64,000 nucleotides of DNA, taken from the NCBI RefSeq assembly GCF_964275005.1, contig NC_092693.1, positions 22,090,835 to 22,154,834 on the forward strand. Reading direction: 5' to 3'. Source of the stretch: Diadema setosum (lineage: Eukaryota > Echinodermata > Echinoidea > Diadematoida > Diadematidae). Positions 36,455 to 48,558 of this stretch are shown here, in pieces. Position numbers and translations under genes: made by a program. The notes beneath the pieces were generated by a model that saw nothing but the letters and a program-made list of their open reading frames with translations, made no database searches and was not told the DNA's origin. How positions within the stretch are numbered: position 1 is the stretch's first letter; every line of letters starts with the position of its first letter.

Positions 36455-37165
36455 TACAAGGCTCGACATAAGCGGTGGCAGCAAGGGGCCACTAGAAATA
36501 GGTATTGGACCACCATTAGTCAAGAAACAACATGTTTTTGGTGACCCAATATAGGGCCCAAACAATTTGTAGTAATTATATGGCTCAGTAGCTGAATGTA
36601 TTTAATTTACGGCACTATTACAAGCGTTGCCCCAGATCGCCCCTTGTCTTCATAGCCAAGCTCAAGCTTTTTTCTTTTCGGCCAAAACTTTTTTCTTTTC
36701 TCACGGCCAAATTTCACTCCCAAATTTTGTCTATCCAAAAATAGAAGTAGGTGTACCACGATGTTGAATATAATCACTTTATTAATATGTTAAAATGTTT
36801 ATTCCTAAGTTCATATTTTGATATGTTAGACTTAGTATACAAGTCAAAGTAGGTAGTATTTGAAGCCCTTCGTCATACCTGCTAATTCTAACACAATAAT
36901 CTTGGTTTTAATTTTTTTAAACATTATCAAATCATAATTACTATTCGATGTTTTCTTCTTACTTCCTAGTCAGAGTACGTTGTATTTGAAGCTATTTATG
37001 ATATCAGTCAATTTTCACACATTTATTAAGATTTATAATTGTTTGAATGTTCAATCAAATGATTTGATATTTAGTGATTTTTATTTATTTTTTCGGGCCA
37101 CAAAAAAAAAAAATGGTCTTTGTGGCCCGTTCGGGCCACCAGGATTTAAGCTAAATTGAATTGAA
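36455..37165. repeat. Probable dispersed repeat with weakly inverse ends
   Basis: The left edge GGCTCGACATAAGCGGTGGC and the right edge GCCACCAGGATTTAAGC are imperfect inverses. GCCC/GGCC motifs recur near the right end. Boundaries and family are uncertain. Confidence 0.35.
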
Positions 37166-37427
37166 ATGACTCAAAGTCAGTAGAACAAAACTTCATTGAT
37201 ATCTATAGACCAAATTTAGATTCCATCCCACCCACCCCCCACCCATCCTTCCTGTCGTCCGTCAAACTCAAGCTATAATGTGTCTTCAATAAAGCAACGT
37301 ATTTGTGAAAGAGTCATTACTTGCCCATGAAGATTTTCATGTGGCAAAAAATATTTTATAATCCATCAGAATTGAAACCAAAATCAACATTCTAAACTGT
37401 TTACAAAGTAAAGAAGATTTCATGAAC

Positions 37428-37663
37428 TTAAAGGGGAATGAACATGTGGAATTTCAGTGAAACTGAAATTTTGTGAAATTCTATTTCTATTTTCTTCATA
37501 TCGTTCTCCATAAATATGACACATCTCGATCTGTACTATAATCTTTTCATCCATCGATAGCAGCACCAAAACCATGAAAACTTTGAAAACTTCTGAACGG
37601 ATTGTCCGATTTTCCTCAAACTTTCAATGTGTCCTGATAATATTGCTGCCTTCACACAAGCCA

Positions 37664-37667
<4 letters not shown>
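37428..37667. mobile_element. K2 MITE, internally shortened copy
   Basis: The left edge is TTAAAGGGGAATGAAC. The right arm has GAACGGATTGTCCGATTTTC and TCAAACTTTCAA as in the copy at 12130. The right terminus runs into an (AT)n tract. Confidence 0.7.
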
Positions 37668-37740
<73 letters not shown>

Positions 37741-37754
37741 TTATATATATATAT
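37663..37754. repeat. (AT)n microsatellite, about 90 bp
   Basis: Nearly uninterrupted AT dinucleotides with a few TTTATAT interruptions at the right. It has expanded within the right edge of the K2 MITE. Confidence 0.97.
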
Positions 37755-39330
37755 TAATTTCATTCCCTTTGTTTAAGAGGTAATGTATGTATAGGGATTT
37801 GCATGTATAGAAGGGTTACACATTCTAATGTGAATGGCAATTAACATAATGATTTTACTCTGACGTGACGCTAGCCGGAATTGCACACATGTAGACCTAC
37901 TCTAGGATAAATTTAATGTTGCTTCGGACCGATAAGCAAAAATATTAACAAACAGGCTGAAAAAAGTATACATTTCTACGATTTCTAGATATATCTGATA
38001 CTTAATCACCAAAATAACGCAGGAGATGCTAAAGACAATGAATTTGAAAAGTGGAGTGATTCAAAAAATTCAAAATCAGATCATACATGCCTATATTGGC
38101 TGTTACTTCTGCTGAATGGATAAAGTTTATTTATTCACATTTATCTTTCTCTCTTTTTACCACATAACAGGCCTACTGACGAATGAAGAGCAACATATAA
38201 GTGGGTGAATGCATAATGACAACTAAAAGGAATCTATAAGAATCATACAATAAAGCTAAACCATTTTCAAATATGTACTAGCGAAGAAACTAAGACGCCT
38301 ATAACTGATTACACACAAAATTTCCATAAACATGAATTTTACATTGGGAACAAAATTTCACAAACGCCTTTTTTTTTTCAATTGTCAAAACATACACTTA
38401 CTGCAGTCCTTTCAATGGCCCCCATTTGGTTACGGCAAATTGTGTTGAAAGTGATTGACAACAATACCATCAATACCAAGACAAAGGAGATAATGGTTTG
38501 TTTTTTTCTGACGCTGAAAGTAACATTTGGGGCCAAATTGAGAGCAAACAGAATGTGTTTTATACATACTTCAAAATTTGATTCCTGCAATTATGTGTTG
38601 CGTATAGACCCGTAGATCTCATCATTTTGAGTGTAGGAGGGACAGTAATAACTATCTCCTTGGTGTAGCAGCCAGCACAAATTTCTGCTTCGAAAATGGG
38701 TGCTACAATATGTATGTGGGTTAATTTGAGACGACCGAAATTCAGAGAAACTGAAACTCTATGCCATATTATGTTTCATTCTTCCTTCAAGATCACTGCT
38801 TAAGACGCCTTGATATCCTTTTGTCCGATGCGGTATTGAAACCTCTATTTTAGGCCAACTAAAGTCCTCTGGATATCCAGTTGTTGTTGAATCGAAGTAA
38901 AGGAAACATATCTAACACCATGTCTAAACCACAGAGCAAAGTGATTAGTTTCAAGTACTTTCATCTGTTTATATCTCTATTAAGAATGTTAGCATTGTGA
39001 ATATAGCACAGCAACTCATGCTTAAAAACAAACAAAAAACTCTCGCAAACCCTTGAAAATCACTCTTGAAAATTCATCGAACATTCAGAATGCTACAAAG
39101 GTTTTGCGCCTTTTTCAATGCCGCGTCGCGTTAAGATCGTCAAGGAATAGTTTCATTATCATTTTATATGTGTATTTTACACTCAATCATGGACAGATTG
39201 TCATAAGTCATTATGAAACCCTTCACTCATGAAAAAAAAAATGGAAGAACTTTCTGTCCATGTTTACGTATAGCATGAATACAAACAAAGTTATCAGTAA
39301 AATCAGGGATACTTCAAGCCGTATAATCGA

Positions 39331-39366
<36 letters not shown>

Positions 39367-39551
39367 AAGACATCACAAGTCTTATAGAAATCTGACAGAG
39401 TCATTCTGATGTGTTAAGTAGGTAGTTCCGCAAAAACAGTGGGCCAGACTAATGAGGTTGTCTTATCTATATTTCCTTCTTTCTAGAATTTTATATTATT
39501 TAATTTTTCCCTGTGTAGTATGCTTTATGCCCATGTCAATATATGTATCAT
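37755..39551. repeat. Non-coding, with (GA)n at 39335-39362
   Basis: No gene seen. A (GA)n microsatellite lies at 39335-39362. Confidence 0.55.
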
Positions 39552-39946
39552 TTAAAGGCCCTGTTTACCTTTGGGAGCAGTGGTTTAAAAAAATGTTCAA
39601 GATATATGAAGGTCTGTGTAGGTCTGTTGTACCACAAAACATCCTACCTTATATATATATATATATATATTCTTTTTTTTTTTAAACAAAGCATAAAATA
39701 TAAGGAGATATCAGTATCTTTCTCAATAAACCGTAACTGTAGACGGTTTAGTCTGGAAACATTTCCATTATAACTATAGTACTTGTTCACATTTTGTATA
39801 TCTAACAATACTTAACATTGATTTTACTGATTCAGTTTTTTACAGTGGTTGTTTCTATTCCTATAATAACTCACATTTTTAGAACTATTCTAAAGCACTA
39901 ATGCTGGGTTCTTATTTCATATGCAAATTGTAAATTATGCCTTTAA
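39552..39946 (+). mobile_element. TTAA-flanked repeat, family K3, copy 1
   Basis: Edges TTAAAGGC and GCCTTTAA. Landmarks inside are TTTACCTTTGGGAGCAGTG, CAAAACATCCTACC and GGTTTAGTCTGGAA, all shared in the same order with 57861-58231. A short (AT)n has expanded at 39651-39669. Confidence 0.8.
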
Positions 39947-41501
39947 GCGATTATTATCTCCTTAATAGCGTTAATGGCATCAAGAGCATCAATTCTGTTG
40001 GGTTTTTTTAAGTTTATCACTTTCATTTGTCTTCTCAAAAGCTACCATGCTGCTCGTGTTTCTGCTGATCGCTTCAATAGCGCCGCTCCGTGTGATTAAT
40101 CATGTTGTAAAATTGATGGGTCAGCGTCAGTAACTGTTATCGTGTGCAGCGACTTATGAAGTCGTCGAACGCTTATAAGGAAATATGATTGCTTTTTAAT
40201 CTTTCTTTCCCCCAAAGCGATTTGTTAGGATAATCATATCAAGGCGTCCATTAAAGGCTTCCTTCCCGGAGGAGAGGATGTTGACAGCTGTGCTTCTGGG
40301 TGTTGGGAAGTGAACAGTCCGCTCAGCCGATGACCGTTGCGAGCGGGAAAAAGAAAAATATAAGAGAAGAACGTCATCAATGGTAATTTTCCCCTTCAAA
40401 GTTGACCCGATACAATTCCTGACAAGCACCCCAGTGGTGAAATACAAGCCATACACCTGTTTGGTGGAATGGTGTTATGATGGATCACCCGCTGTAATTA
40501 TACATCTGTACGTTTATAAGTCAATTTCGAGCAGGATTGAAGGGGACCTGCACTCTGCGCTCAGATATTACTTTTGTGAGAGGGATAACAATAAACCGAC
40601 AGAACAAGTTCCAGAACCGGATAGAAAAATTCGATTTCTTGAATTTTGAAGTTTGAAATGTTTTCGCGATACAGAAGTATATTAGTCACAATAACCTTGT
40701 AAATTAAAGAAGGCCGTAATGACATGTAGCAATGCTTTATTTGATTTGTACACTCAAATCCCGTAGAATAATATATATTTGTGATAAATCGAAACCTTTT
40801 TACACCCCCTGTTTACAACTCTATATTTGCTGAATTATTATCACATCTGAGAAAAAAAAAAGTTTATCTAAGCGATATTCTTTCTTAATGTTGAATACAC
40901 GTTAAAGAGTTAAAGAATTATAATCGAATTGGGGACAAAAGTGGCCATTTAACTCTTCGCCTAATCATGATTGTGGTTGATATCTCTGCCCTGGCCAAAA
41001 ATATGCCACACTTTAAATATAATTCCTTAACTCTCATAATACATCTAAGTCTAATTTTCGCTGTCCTGTGTGTTCGATTTTGCTATTGTTTATTCATGCA
41101 AGTCAACCTGAACGTGAAATACATTTTTACCCGAAATGTTTGTAGTGATTTCGAAAGTAAGCAATGTAAGTCCTTTCTACCTCTTAATATACTACATCGG
41201 GATGATAGTCTTATTAAATTCGGAATACATGTCTTGAAAGGAAACCAGACTACCTTATATGCTTTTTAATGGATTTTGATAAGCAACAAGTCGTAATGTT
41301 CCTGAGACTAATTAAGTTACTCTCAAAGATTCACTGAGGAAGTCAGGTAGATTGCTGATGTGATTCTCAATCTATATAGTGGAAGCAAGAAGTTCATGCT
41401 GTCACAATCGATCAAGGGGTATGCAAAGCTCATTCTTGTAGCATGCCAATACATGTCGATTTAAATTAAGTCATGTCCGTGTGTGTGTATATATGCGTGA
41501 G

Positions 41502-41504
<3 letters not shown>
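39947..41504. other. No gene seen
   Basis: Frames of up to 100 codons (for example 40967-41269) have no domain, no splice context and ordinary AT-rich composition. Confidence 0.5.

Positions 41505-41539
<35 letters not shown>
41505..41539. repeat. (TG)n microsatellite
   Basis: About 17 TG units, followed by degenerate TG-rich sequence. Confidence 0.95.
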
Positions 41540-41543
<4 letters not shown>

Positions 41544-41823
41544 TCGTGTGTGCGTGAGCGTGTAGGTGTGTGCATCTGTCTGACTGTCCCTCCGCGGCTG
41601 TGTCTGTATATCATACAGGTGTCCCACCTTGAAGGTGACCACTGATTACGCAGCATCGATGCATGGATTCGCCTCAGGATAAGAGATTGAACGGGTCACT
41701 GAACTCTTGCGTGCATGACGGGAGATACATCTCGTCGTTTCTAAAAACGTAGAGAAAAACAAGGAAAAAAAGATCAAAGAAGCGAGAAGGCGAAAGTGCG
41801 GATGGATGACAACTAGGGGCGAT

Positions 41824-42120
41824 GTTCGTTATTCCAAAGGTTCGTTATTCTGAAGATTCGTTATTCTGGAGGTTCATAATTCCTAAGGTTTGTTATTCTG
41901 AAACATTCGCATTCCCCATACCTCGTTAATCAGAACTTTTATGACGTTATTACGAAGATTCGTTACTAGTCATTCTGAAGGTTCGTTCATGCGAAAATCA
42001 AATATGTTTGTTAATCCGAAAATGAAAGCAGGTGCGTACTAACGAACCTTTGGTATAACGAACTTTATTTCATTTTTGGATTAACAAACCCTCGAAATAA
42101 CGAGCCTTCGGGGAATAAAG
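41824..42120. repeat. TTCGTTATTC short-unit repeat, both orientations
   Basis: Variants of GGTTCGTTATTCTGAA recur at spacings of about 15-20 bp in the left half. Their inverse (GGATTAACAAACC, AATAACGAGCC) fills the right half. Related to 17629-17750. Confidence 0.75.
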
Positions 42121-45100
42121 AAGTGTGGTCTAACCCACAACTAGTGGGGCACTATCCTCGGCGTGTGTAATTTCACATCATGATCGAATGTGATCATTCG
42201 AACGTTTTCTAAATCGCTGCTCTCAATGAGAGCTACTTCCTTTGAAAAACAGAAGAAAAATCAGATGAACAGGGCAGTAGGAATTTCATCAAAATCAAAT
42301 CTAAATATTAAGAGAGTTATATATCACAACATTTTCACGTAACAATGACATTAGTTGCAACCCCATGTGTATATTGTAGGACGTGACGATGTCTTCACCT
42401 CGTCATTCTCTTATAATAACCAGGGTAAATCTTCACTCGATTACTTTTAGCTTTGTCTGAATTGAATAAAAGAACACCCACTGTTTGAAAATGGCATTAG
42501 TTTATTGCTATTTTTTAAAACAAATTATCAGCCATAAACATGATCGGTATAATACTGTTGCGTATCATCGCTTTTCTAGTTTGAGTTTGTTGTTACAGCC
42601 GATGTCACTTTTAGGTGAATTCACGAAGAGGTTTGGAGTTTCACAATTTTCTCATTTAAGATATAATTGAAATACTGCTTTATGACACGAGGCAGCCGTA
42701 AAGACGGTCTCTGATGCGCCGTTCATCTTCCATGGTACCCTTCACCTCGTTTACAATTACAGATTTTGTCTTTTTCATTATTTTTTTTTCACTGTCGTCT
42801 GTAAGCAAAACCCGATATGGCGGATACAGAGGCAACATGCGGTTTGCAGAGAGGCCAGCCTGAAGCTGATGGTAGCCTTGCAATACCTAAGAATCTAGAT
42901 ATCTTTATTCGTCTTTTAGAATCTACTGCAACTTCATTGGGGCCAAACAGAATTTCACCAAGACGTATCAATATCGCCACCATGATCAATAACTCCATCC
43001 CTTACTGTCCATACGTTGGTCTATGATCATGACATTTAAAGGAAGAGTCCCGCGGTATCTTATTGTTCGCCTAGTCTTGAAAATGAGAAATATCTCTTTG
43101 AAAATTCAAATAACGTAATTATACTTAGTAGTCGAAAGTGTACAATTACAGAGTCTATTATTACACAAGTGTTGTGGGAGATTTGTGTTTTTCTGTTTTC
43201 TTAGGAATTCACGCTTTTAATCTAAGTTGTGGTAACTGACTAATCATTACAAATAATGTTTATTCATATTAGGTTGGTTAATGACCCCTTATTGGTGCTT
43301 TAGTCTTACGTATTTAGCACATCTGTCTAGGTGACAAGATCGTTTTCTCTGTTCAGCTGTTCCAAACTCTTACAGAAAAATAATCCTAAAGCTAGTCTTA
43401 TAGACAGATTTTGTTATCTGCTTTCATCGTCTTTTACTCAACGCGATCGAGGTGTGTATCAAAGACAAGGCCTTACGAAAAGAGGGAAGGGGATATTAGG
43501 AGGGGCTTGAGCATTATAGGGTCAGTTTGAGTGTATGCCTTTTCTCTGGCAGAAATACTGGCAACTTGTTGAAATAAGGTGAATTACTATAGGGTCCTAT
43601 AAGAGGTTTTCTAGCATAATAACAAATTGAAACCTTAAGATAAATGAGACGTGAAATTCAGGGCTTACGGGCATAGAGAGTAGCTCTGCCTCCTCCCCAC
43701 CTAATAATAATAATAATTATAATCATCTGCGCATGGTGGTTGTGTCTTACTGGATCGCTATCAACAGGAGATGATCGGAGGAGGGTGGGATGTGAGTAAG
43801 TAACCTACACCCCTTTTGACCGTCACGCCCTGTTTGAGGGGCACCCCCTTGGCCTAATCCCCGTAGTCTGCCACTTCAAAGCTCTTGTCAAGATTGAAAC
43901 AAATGTTATTAAAAAAATATATATCATCATTATTTTTCTTCATACGTATGCCTTTCATAATTTCAAGGAGCAGTCTGCATTTACACCCAATGACAACAAG
44001 CTATGATCCTTCATTATAGACATCTGTGGAATTGTTGACTCGAATTTGGATGATGTGGATTGATATTATAGTTTGTAAATGCATCTTCAACGAAGTCACA
44101 AACACCACTGACAGAGAACTACAGAAGATTAACACGGACAAATTAGTGACATATAGTGAGTCCAAATATCATAGTTGTATAAACATTTCACTTATGCGGC
44201 ATTCAAGTGGTCATTACATTTATCCCATCTATTTCACTGAGCTCCTGTTTTGTTTTACTTCATAGAAGTTTACTCTTGTCTTTAATTATTTATTCCTGCA
44301 ACCAAATGTTATGTTTTCATGAGTATAATATTTTTTTCTTTGCCTTTTCTGAGGATTGATTCAGGAATCTGTTCAAAATGCGCAGTCAAAATAATATAAT
44401 CAATATTTAACAAACCATTTGGTAATATTTGTTCATTCTTTCCTAACGTTCTTCTACGTTTTTTTTTTTATAACATTGTATTTCGATTCTATTCTAATTA
44501 CTCTCATAAACACGTGTTTTCAAGAGCAGCTTCCTTTACCATTACTGGTTTCATTTTGTTTCAAAATAAGCTCATAAATACTCCAAAATGCTATCGTCAA
44601 ACACAAACTATAGGGGCTTCTGCGTCTCATTTATAAGATTTCTAGCGAATTAGTGTTTCCAAGAGAAATATTTCTTTAAACTCGAGACGACATACTTTGA
44701 AAGAATATCATGCTGTACAGAAGATCACAAACTGATCATGTCAAAGGAGATGACGTTCTTTGAATATCCGTAACAACTTTACTGTTCTCATTGCCTGTCG
44801 ACACAGTGAGCAACACGAGATATTCGTTGCTGGCTGGTTATTTGTGCTTACATTCGTGAGACACTAATATCATTATTGTAATGATTAAACCCAGTCGACG
44901 ATTCCAATTAACCCGGCCGCAAATTCTAGTCTAGGGATTTGACAGTCAGACTAGCTGCGAACGGGGCTGTTGCCGTGAATCGATGAATTCGTGGCAAAAG
45001 TACTACTACTGACAAGTTTTTCAGCAATTCGTTCTTTTAATGAATAATTTCCCTTGTAAATTGATTAGCACCTTGTCGCGCTGATGGACGTTGTGAGCCC

Positions 45101-45270
45101 GCTAATGGAACTTCTCTGATTTATGGATTTTTCACACGCTCAAGTATAAGGGGCTTGCTTTGTTTCACAGCATGCTTTCGACCTTTCATTCATCTCTGAC
45201 ATATTATGCCTGAGTTAATTCGTTGAGACGAAGTATATACAGGGGTATACATTTTGGTAATTCCCTTAGC
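42121..45270. other. Non-coding, with one doubtful 69-codon frame
   Basis: At 42817-43026 a plus-strand frame opens with ATGGCGGATACAGAG. It is less AT-rich than its surroundings and the opposite strand is also open. It has no recognisable domain and no splice partner, so I do not call it a gene. The remaining DNA shows nothing supportable. Confidence 0.35.
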
Positions 45271-45353
45271 TATATAAGCAACGAGATTGTGTACACAGTT
45301 TAGAGATCATAAGACCAAAGGAAGGTAAAATGGACGAATCAGAAGTTCAAGAA
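45271..45353 (+). promoter_or_regulatory. Candidate TATA promoter and tiny first exon
   Basis: TATATAAG (45271-45278) is followed about 59 bp downstream by ATG at 45330. The frame MDESEVQE then meets GTAAGG at 45354, a good donor in phase 0. Spacing suits a transcription start near 45301. No downstream phase-0 partner exon was identified, and AT-rich DNA makes chance TATA motifs common. Confidence 0.2.
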
Positions 45354-45417
45354 GTAAGGCTGCCGCTGCCTTCATGTCCAGGCTGTTAGGAAAGTGCCCA
45401 TCTGAAACTTTCATTCT

Positions 45418-45610
45418 TTCTCTTCTTCCCTTTCTTCCCCCGCTTTTCGTTTTTCTGATTCCTTTTCTTCTTCTATCTTCTTCTAATTCTTCTTCTTCTT
45501 CTTCCTCCTCCTCCTCTTCTTCTCCTTCTTATTCTTCTCCGTCTTCTTCTTCTACATGTACTTTATGTTCTTCTACTTTCTGTTTTTCTTCTTCCTCTGT
45601 CTTGTTCTTT
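45418..45610. repeat. TTC/TCC-rich low-complexity tract
   Basis: A long pyrimidine tract of TTC and TCC units. Poly-Ser frames through it are artefacts. Confidence 0.85.
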
Positions 45611-46216
45611 TGCTGTTTTCTTCATCTCAACGTGTTTTTGCTCCTTTGATATCTGTCCGTCTTTCATGACACTGGGATTTCGGCAATGAAAGGTGAAATT
45701 GTACATTATGCAATCTTTTGTTTGTAAATGCGAACCTTTTGGACTCTTTAGAGAAAAATCATGAACCAAGACAATGGATTTTTCTATACAGAAACACTTT
45801 TTTTCTCCAAATAAAATGGCAGGATACTCATTATTATATGACGAACTTAGTCCCTCAGAAAGAGCACTTACTAACAATGAAGAGACTTTTCTTTGTAAAT
45901 CAAGGGGAACCACTATCATCGTCATCAAAATATATGAAATAAACTCTCTGCCTTAATCCAAATCCAAAAAAATGAATGTAACATATTAGTTATTTGCACT
46001 TACTTTTCATGCTATTATATCAGGTTTGCCCCTTCAAATATATGGATTAGAGAGAGAGAGGGGGGGGGGGAAGGGAGGACTGAATTATGCCTATATGCAT
46101 ATGATGCAATACTCTATCATAATCAACATGGATATCCAGGTATCTTAATCAAAATAATGTTCATGTGCGTGAGTGCATGTGTGTCGTGTGCAGCGTCTGC
46201 AGTGATTGTCTTCAGT

Positions 46217-46234
46217 CACGTGTTCAGTCACGTG
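46217..46234. promoter_or_regulatory. Twin CACGTG E-boxes, 12 bp apart
   Basis: CACGTG at 46217-46222 and 46229-46234 lies in a tandem TTCAGTCACGTG unit, about 370 bp before the ATG of the CUB/LDLa gene. CACGTG is bound by bHLH and bHLH-ZIP factors. Use here is an inference. Confidence 0.35.
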
Positions 46235-46285
46235 TTTCGAATGTAAACATAGAGACAAAGTTCGTTGTTTATAGGAGGCAGAGAG

Positions 46286-46289
<4 letters not shown>

Positions 46290-46336
<47 letters not shown>
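46290..46336. repeat. (AG)n microsatellite
   Basis: About 23 AG units followed by purine-rich sequence up to 46378. Confidence 0.97.
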
Positions 46337-46340
<4 letters not shown>

Positions 46341-46605
46341 AGAAAGAAAGAGGGAGAGGGAGGGAGGGGGAGAGGGAGTCAAAGTCTACACATTCCGAAT
46401 CGTTCAGTTGGAGTTGCCTAGCACCTAGTTTTTGTTCAGGGCTCTGCCCGAAACACACACCACAAAAGAGACACGAAAAGAGAAAAAAGAAGATAATCTC
46501 ATGCAATCAAACACCTATGATTTCAAAACGAAGTACTGAGTGAGAAATATTGTACTGTAGAAAATATTGCTCCTGGACGTTAAAGACAGAAGATACCCGG
46601 TTACG

Positions 46606-46729
46606 ATGATAAAAACTAGTTTGATTATTCCTTGTGTCTTCGTAATTTTCGTTCAGCCCAGAGGAGGTGACCTATGTTTGACGAGGGGAACTGTCCCGGA
46701 CACTGACAACCAACCAGATATTTTGACAG
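46606..46729 (+). CDS. CUB/LDLa membrane protein, exon 1 (signal peptide)
   Basis: The first exon of a five-exon gene (957 coding bases, 318 aa). The ATG at 46606 opens a hydrophobic signal peptide (residues 1 to about 21: two basic/polar residues, then IIPCVFVIFV), followed by a short acidic mature stretch to residue 41. Another in-frame ATG lies upstream at 46567, but the one at 46606 gives a normal signal peptide. The exon ends CAG/GTAATC in phase 1, matching the phase of the next exon. This is the least certain exon of the gene because nothing after the signal peptide is domain-specific. Confidence 0.6.
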
Positions 46730-48359
46730 GTAATCAGTTGGTAATGCTTTCAGGATTTGTTCTTATCGATATCTTTTGTTACATTTATACACTATTCACT
46801 TCCCACCAGCAGTTTCAGACTGCATTATGCATATTGTATAAGGATGCCTACTGAGATTGAAAAGGGAATTAAATATTCATCTTCCCTTTGAGAATAAGGT
46901 CATTAACTGTAATAGACACGACAGACATTAGATCATTTTCACAAGTAATACTCTAATACAATGTAGTTTTATTCTCTTGTAAGAGGTAACTTCAGCTCCA
47001 CAACACTGATAGAAAAAGGAGTCCGTCGTGAGAAATGAAAGTATTCCTTTTCCTTCATTAGCACTGCAAGGAAAAGTGTCCAAAAGCAAAGATAATCCAA
47101 TTCTGAAATCTTGAACACGCAGCTAAAACATGATTTGTAAGGTTTGTTAACAAGATGAAACATCTCGAGGAGACTTTCCTTATCTGCAGCCTTACCGAGA
47201 ATGTCTAATAATGAATGCACTCAATTTCATATTCTTACTTACATTCTGCACATAGCTCTAAAAGTTTCATGACCCCCCCCCCCTCCAAAAAAAAAAAAAA
47301 AAAAAAAGGTTTCCTGACAAGTTGTACCATCAGTACAAGGCAAACAGGCTTTTTTGGGGGTGGCTTTCTGGGTTTCTTTTAATTTTTCTCTCTTTTTTTT
47401 TTTTGGGGGGGGGGACACATGGTGTCAAGAAGGGCGTTGGTTCAATCCTTGTATACAAGGCTATGGTTTGACACGGTGTTTGAAGCAGTGAAAGACCACT
47501 AACTCGTATGCGGGATGACTATCAACTCGTTTGATTTTGATCCGAAATTATTTGTTTAACCTGACTGGTATATAGGGAAGGAATGAAATCTTATAAGTAA
47601 GCCGTCTAGCAAGGGATTGACGGCATTCAGTCCCCTCCGAAAGACTTTGTAGGCTATGAGTATAACATGCCATACCATCTCCCTGGTCTATAGTCCTATC
47701 ATGGGCAACCGTTACAGCCACGGGACTCGAACCATGAGACGTCGTGATCGATAGTCCGTGGTCATATCCACTGAGCCACAGCAGCTCTCTTTATCTAAAA
47801 TTCTCCAGAGATGAAAACTTGGGCAGGGTGAAGTTTTCGTCGGCTGCGGAGTTTTTGGTCAGTAGTTAAGACAATGAGATATAGTCCATATTATCATTGT
47901 CACCAAAATGGCCTGCCTACCCTAAACTACAAGCATTGTGCCTATTGCCATTTATTGCCACTGGACTACATACAGATTTCACTTCTTCCTTCTTCTTTTT
48001 TTTTTTTTTTTGGGGGGGGGGTGGCGTTTTTTATTAAATGAATTCATATAAATTGGGTTTTTGTGTTGCACAGGGGGAGGGCTTGACTACATTATATATC
48101 ATTATCGAGTAAGGACATGGACCTATCATCATAATTGTGAATATTTGTATACACATTCCGCGTGGATGTGTTTGCCCCTATAGTCCTGACTGCCATTGAG
48201 GAAACATGTGATGAAGATACCTGTACTTTCAGGTATCTTCTGTTCGATTATGTTTGTCTAATTTCATCCTACTTATAATGGCCAATTTGAACATGGTTGA
48301 GAGCGGCACTTTAATGATCGCTTCATTTTTTTTTTTCATTTTTTTTACCTTGTCTGCAG
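46730..48359 (+). other. CUB/LDLa gene intron 1
   Basis: It holds a tRNA-derived SINE (minus strand), two T-run/G-run junctions and a C-run/A-run junction (47273-47306). No coding exon is seen inside. Confidence 0.6.
47391..47795 (-). mobile_element. tRNA-derived SINE
   Basis: On the minus strand, TGGCTCAGTGG (47768-47778) is a perfect A box and GGTTCGAGTCC (47723-47733) a perfect B box, 34 bp apart, both needed for RNA polymerase III transcription. T- and acceptor-stem pairing is poor, so this is not a working tRNA. The body runs leftward to a T-run on the plus strand (47393-47404), which would be the SINE A-tail. The left edge is inferred. Confidence 0.65.
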
Positions 48360-48558
48360 ATTACCTCTTATCTGACGATGGCACCTGCCTAGTGACGGAG
48401 GCAGGGACGGATCAGTACAGTAAGGTCCTGGAATCTCACAGCGACCAGCTAGCCCTGGATCTCTATAATGTCACAATCGATTGCACCTACCTTATGCAGG
48501 CTGTTGACCCCTACACTCGGGTCATGGTGGACTTCCGGTGGTTCGATGTCAGTCGAAG
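48360..48558 (+). CDS. CUB/LDLa membrane protein, exon 2 (first half of CUB)
   Basis: Encodes residues 42-108 in part. The acceptor is a T-rich tract ending CTGCAG. The exon joins exon 1 in phase 1 (D42). It holds the first cysteine pair of a CUB domain (C51, C83), an N-glycosylation site (N78), and the hydrophobic core strand MVDFRWFDV that precedes the second cysteine pair. CUB domains are extracellular beta-sandwich binding modules. The donor chosen is AAG/GTTAGG at 48559; CAG/GTCCTT 12 bases later keeps the frame and would add four residues, but is a weaker site. It ends in phase 2. Confidence 0.82.

Noticed and set aside
45563-45928. 121-codon minus-strand frame
   Set aside because: Its end runs into the TTC-rich tract; no recognisable domain or splice context.
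47700-47795. Functional tRNA gene on the minus strand
   Set aside because: A and B boxes are perfect, but T-stem and acceptor-stem pairing fail; better explained as a SINE head.
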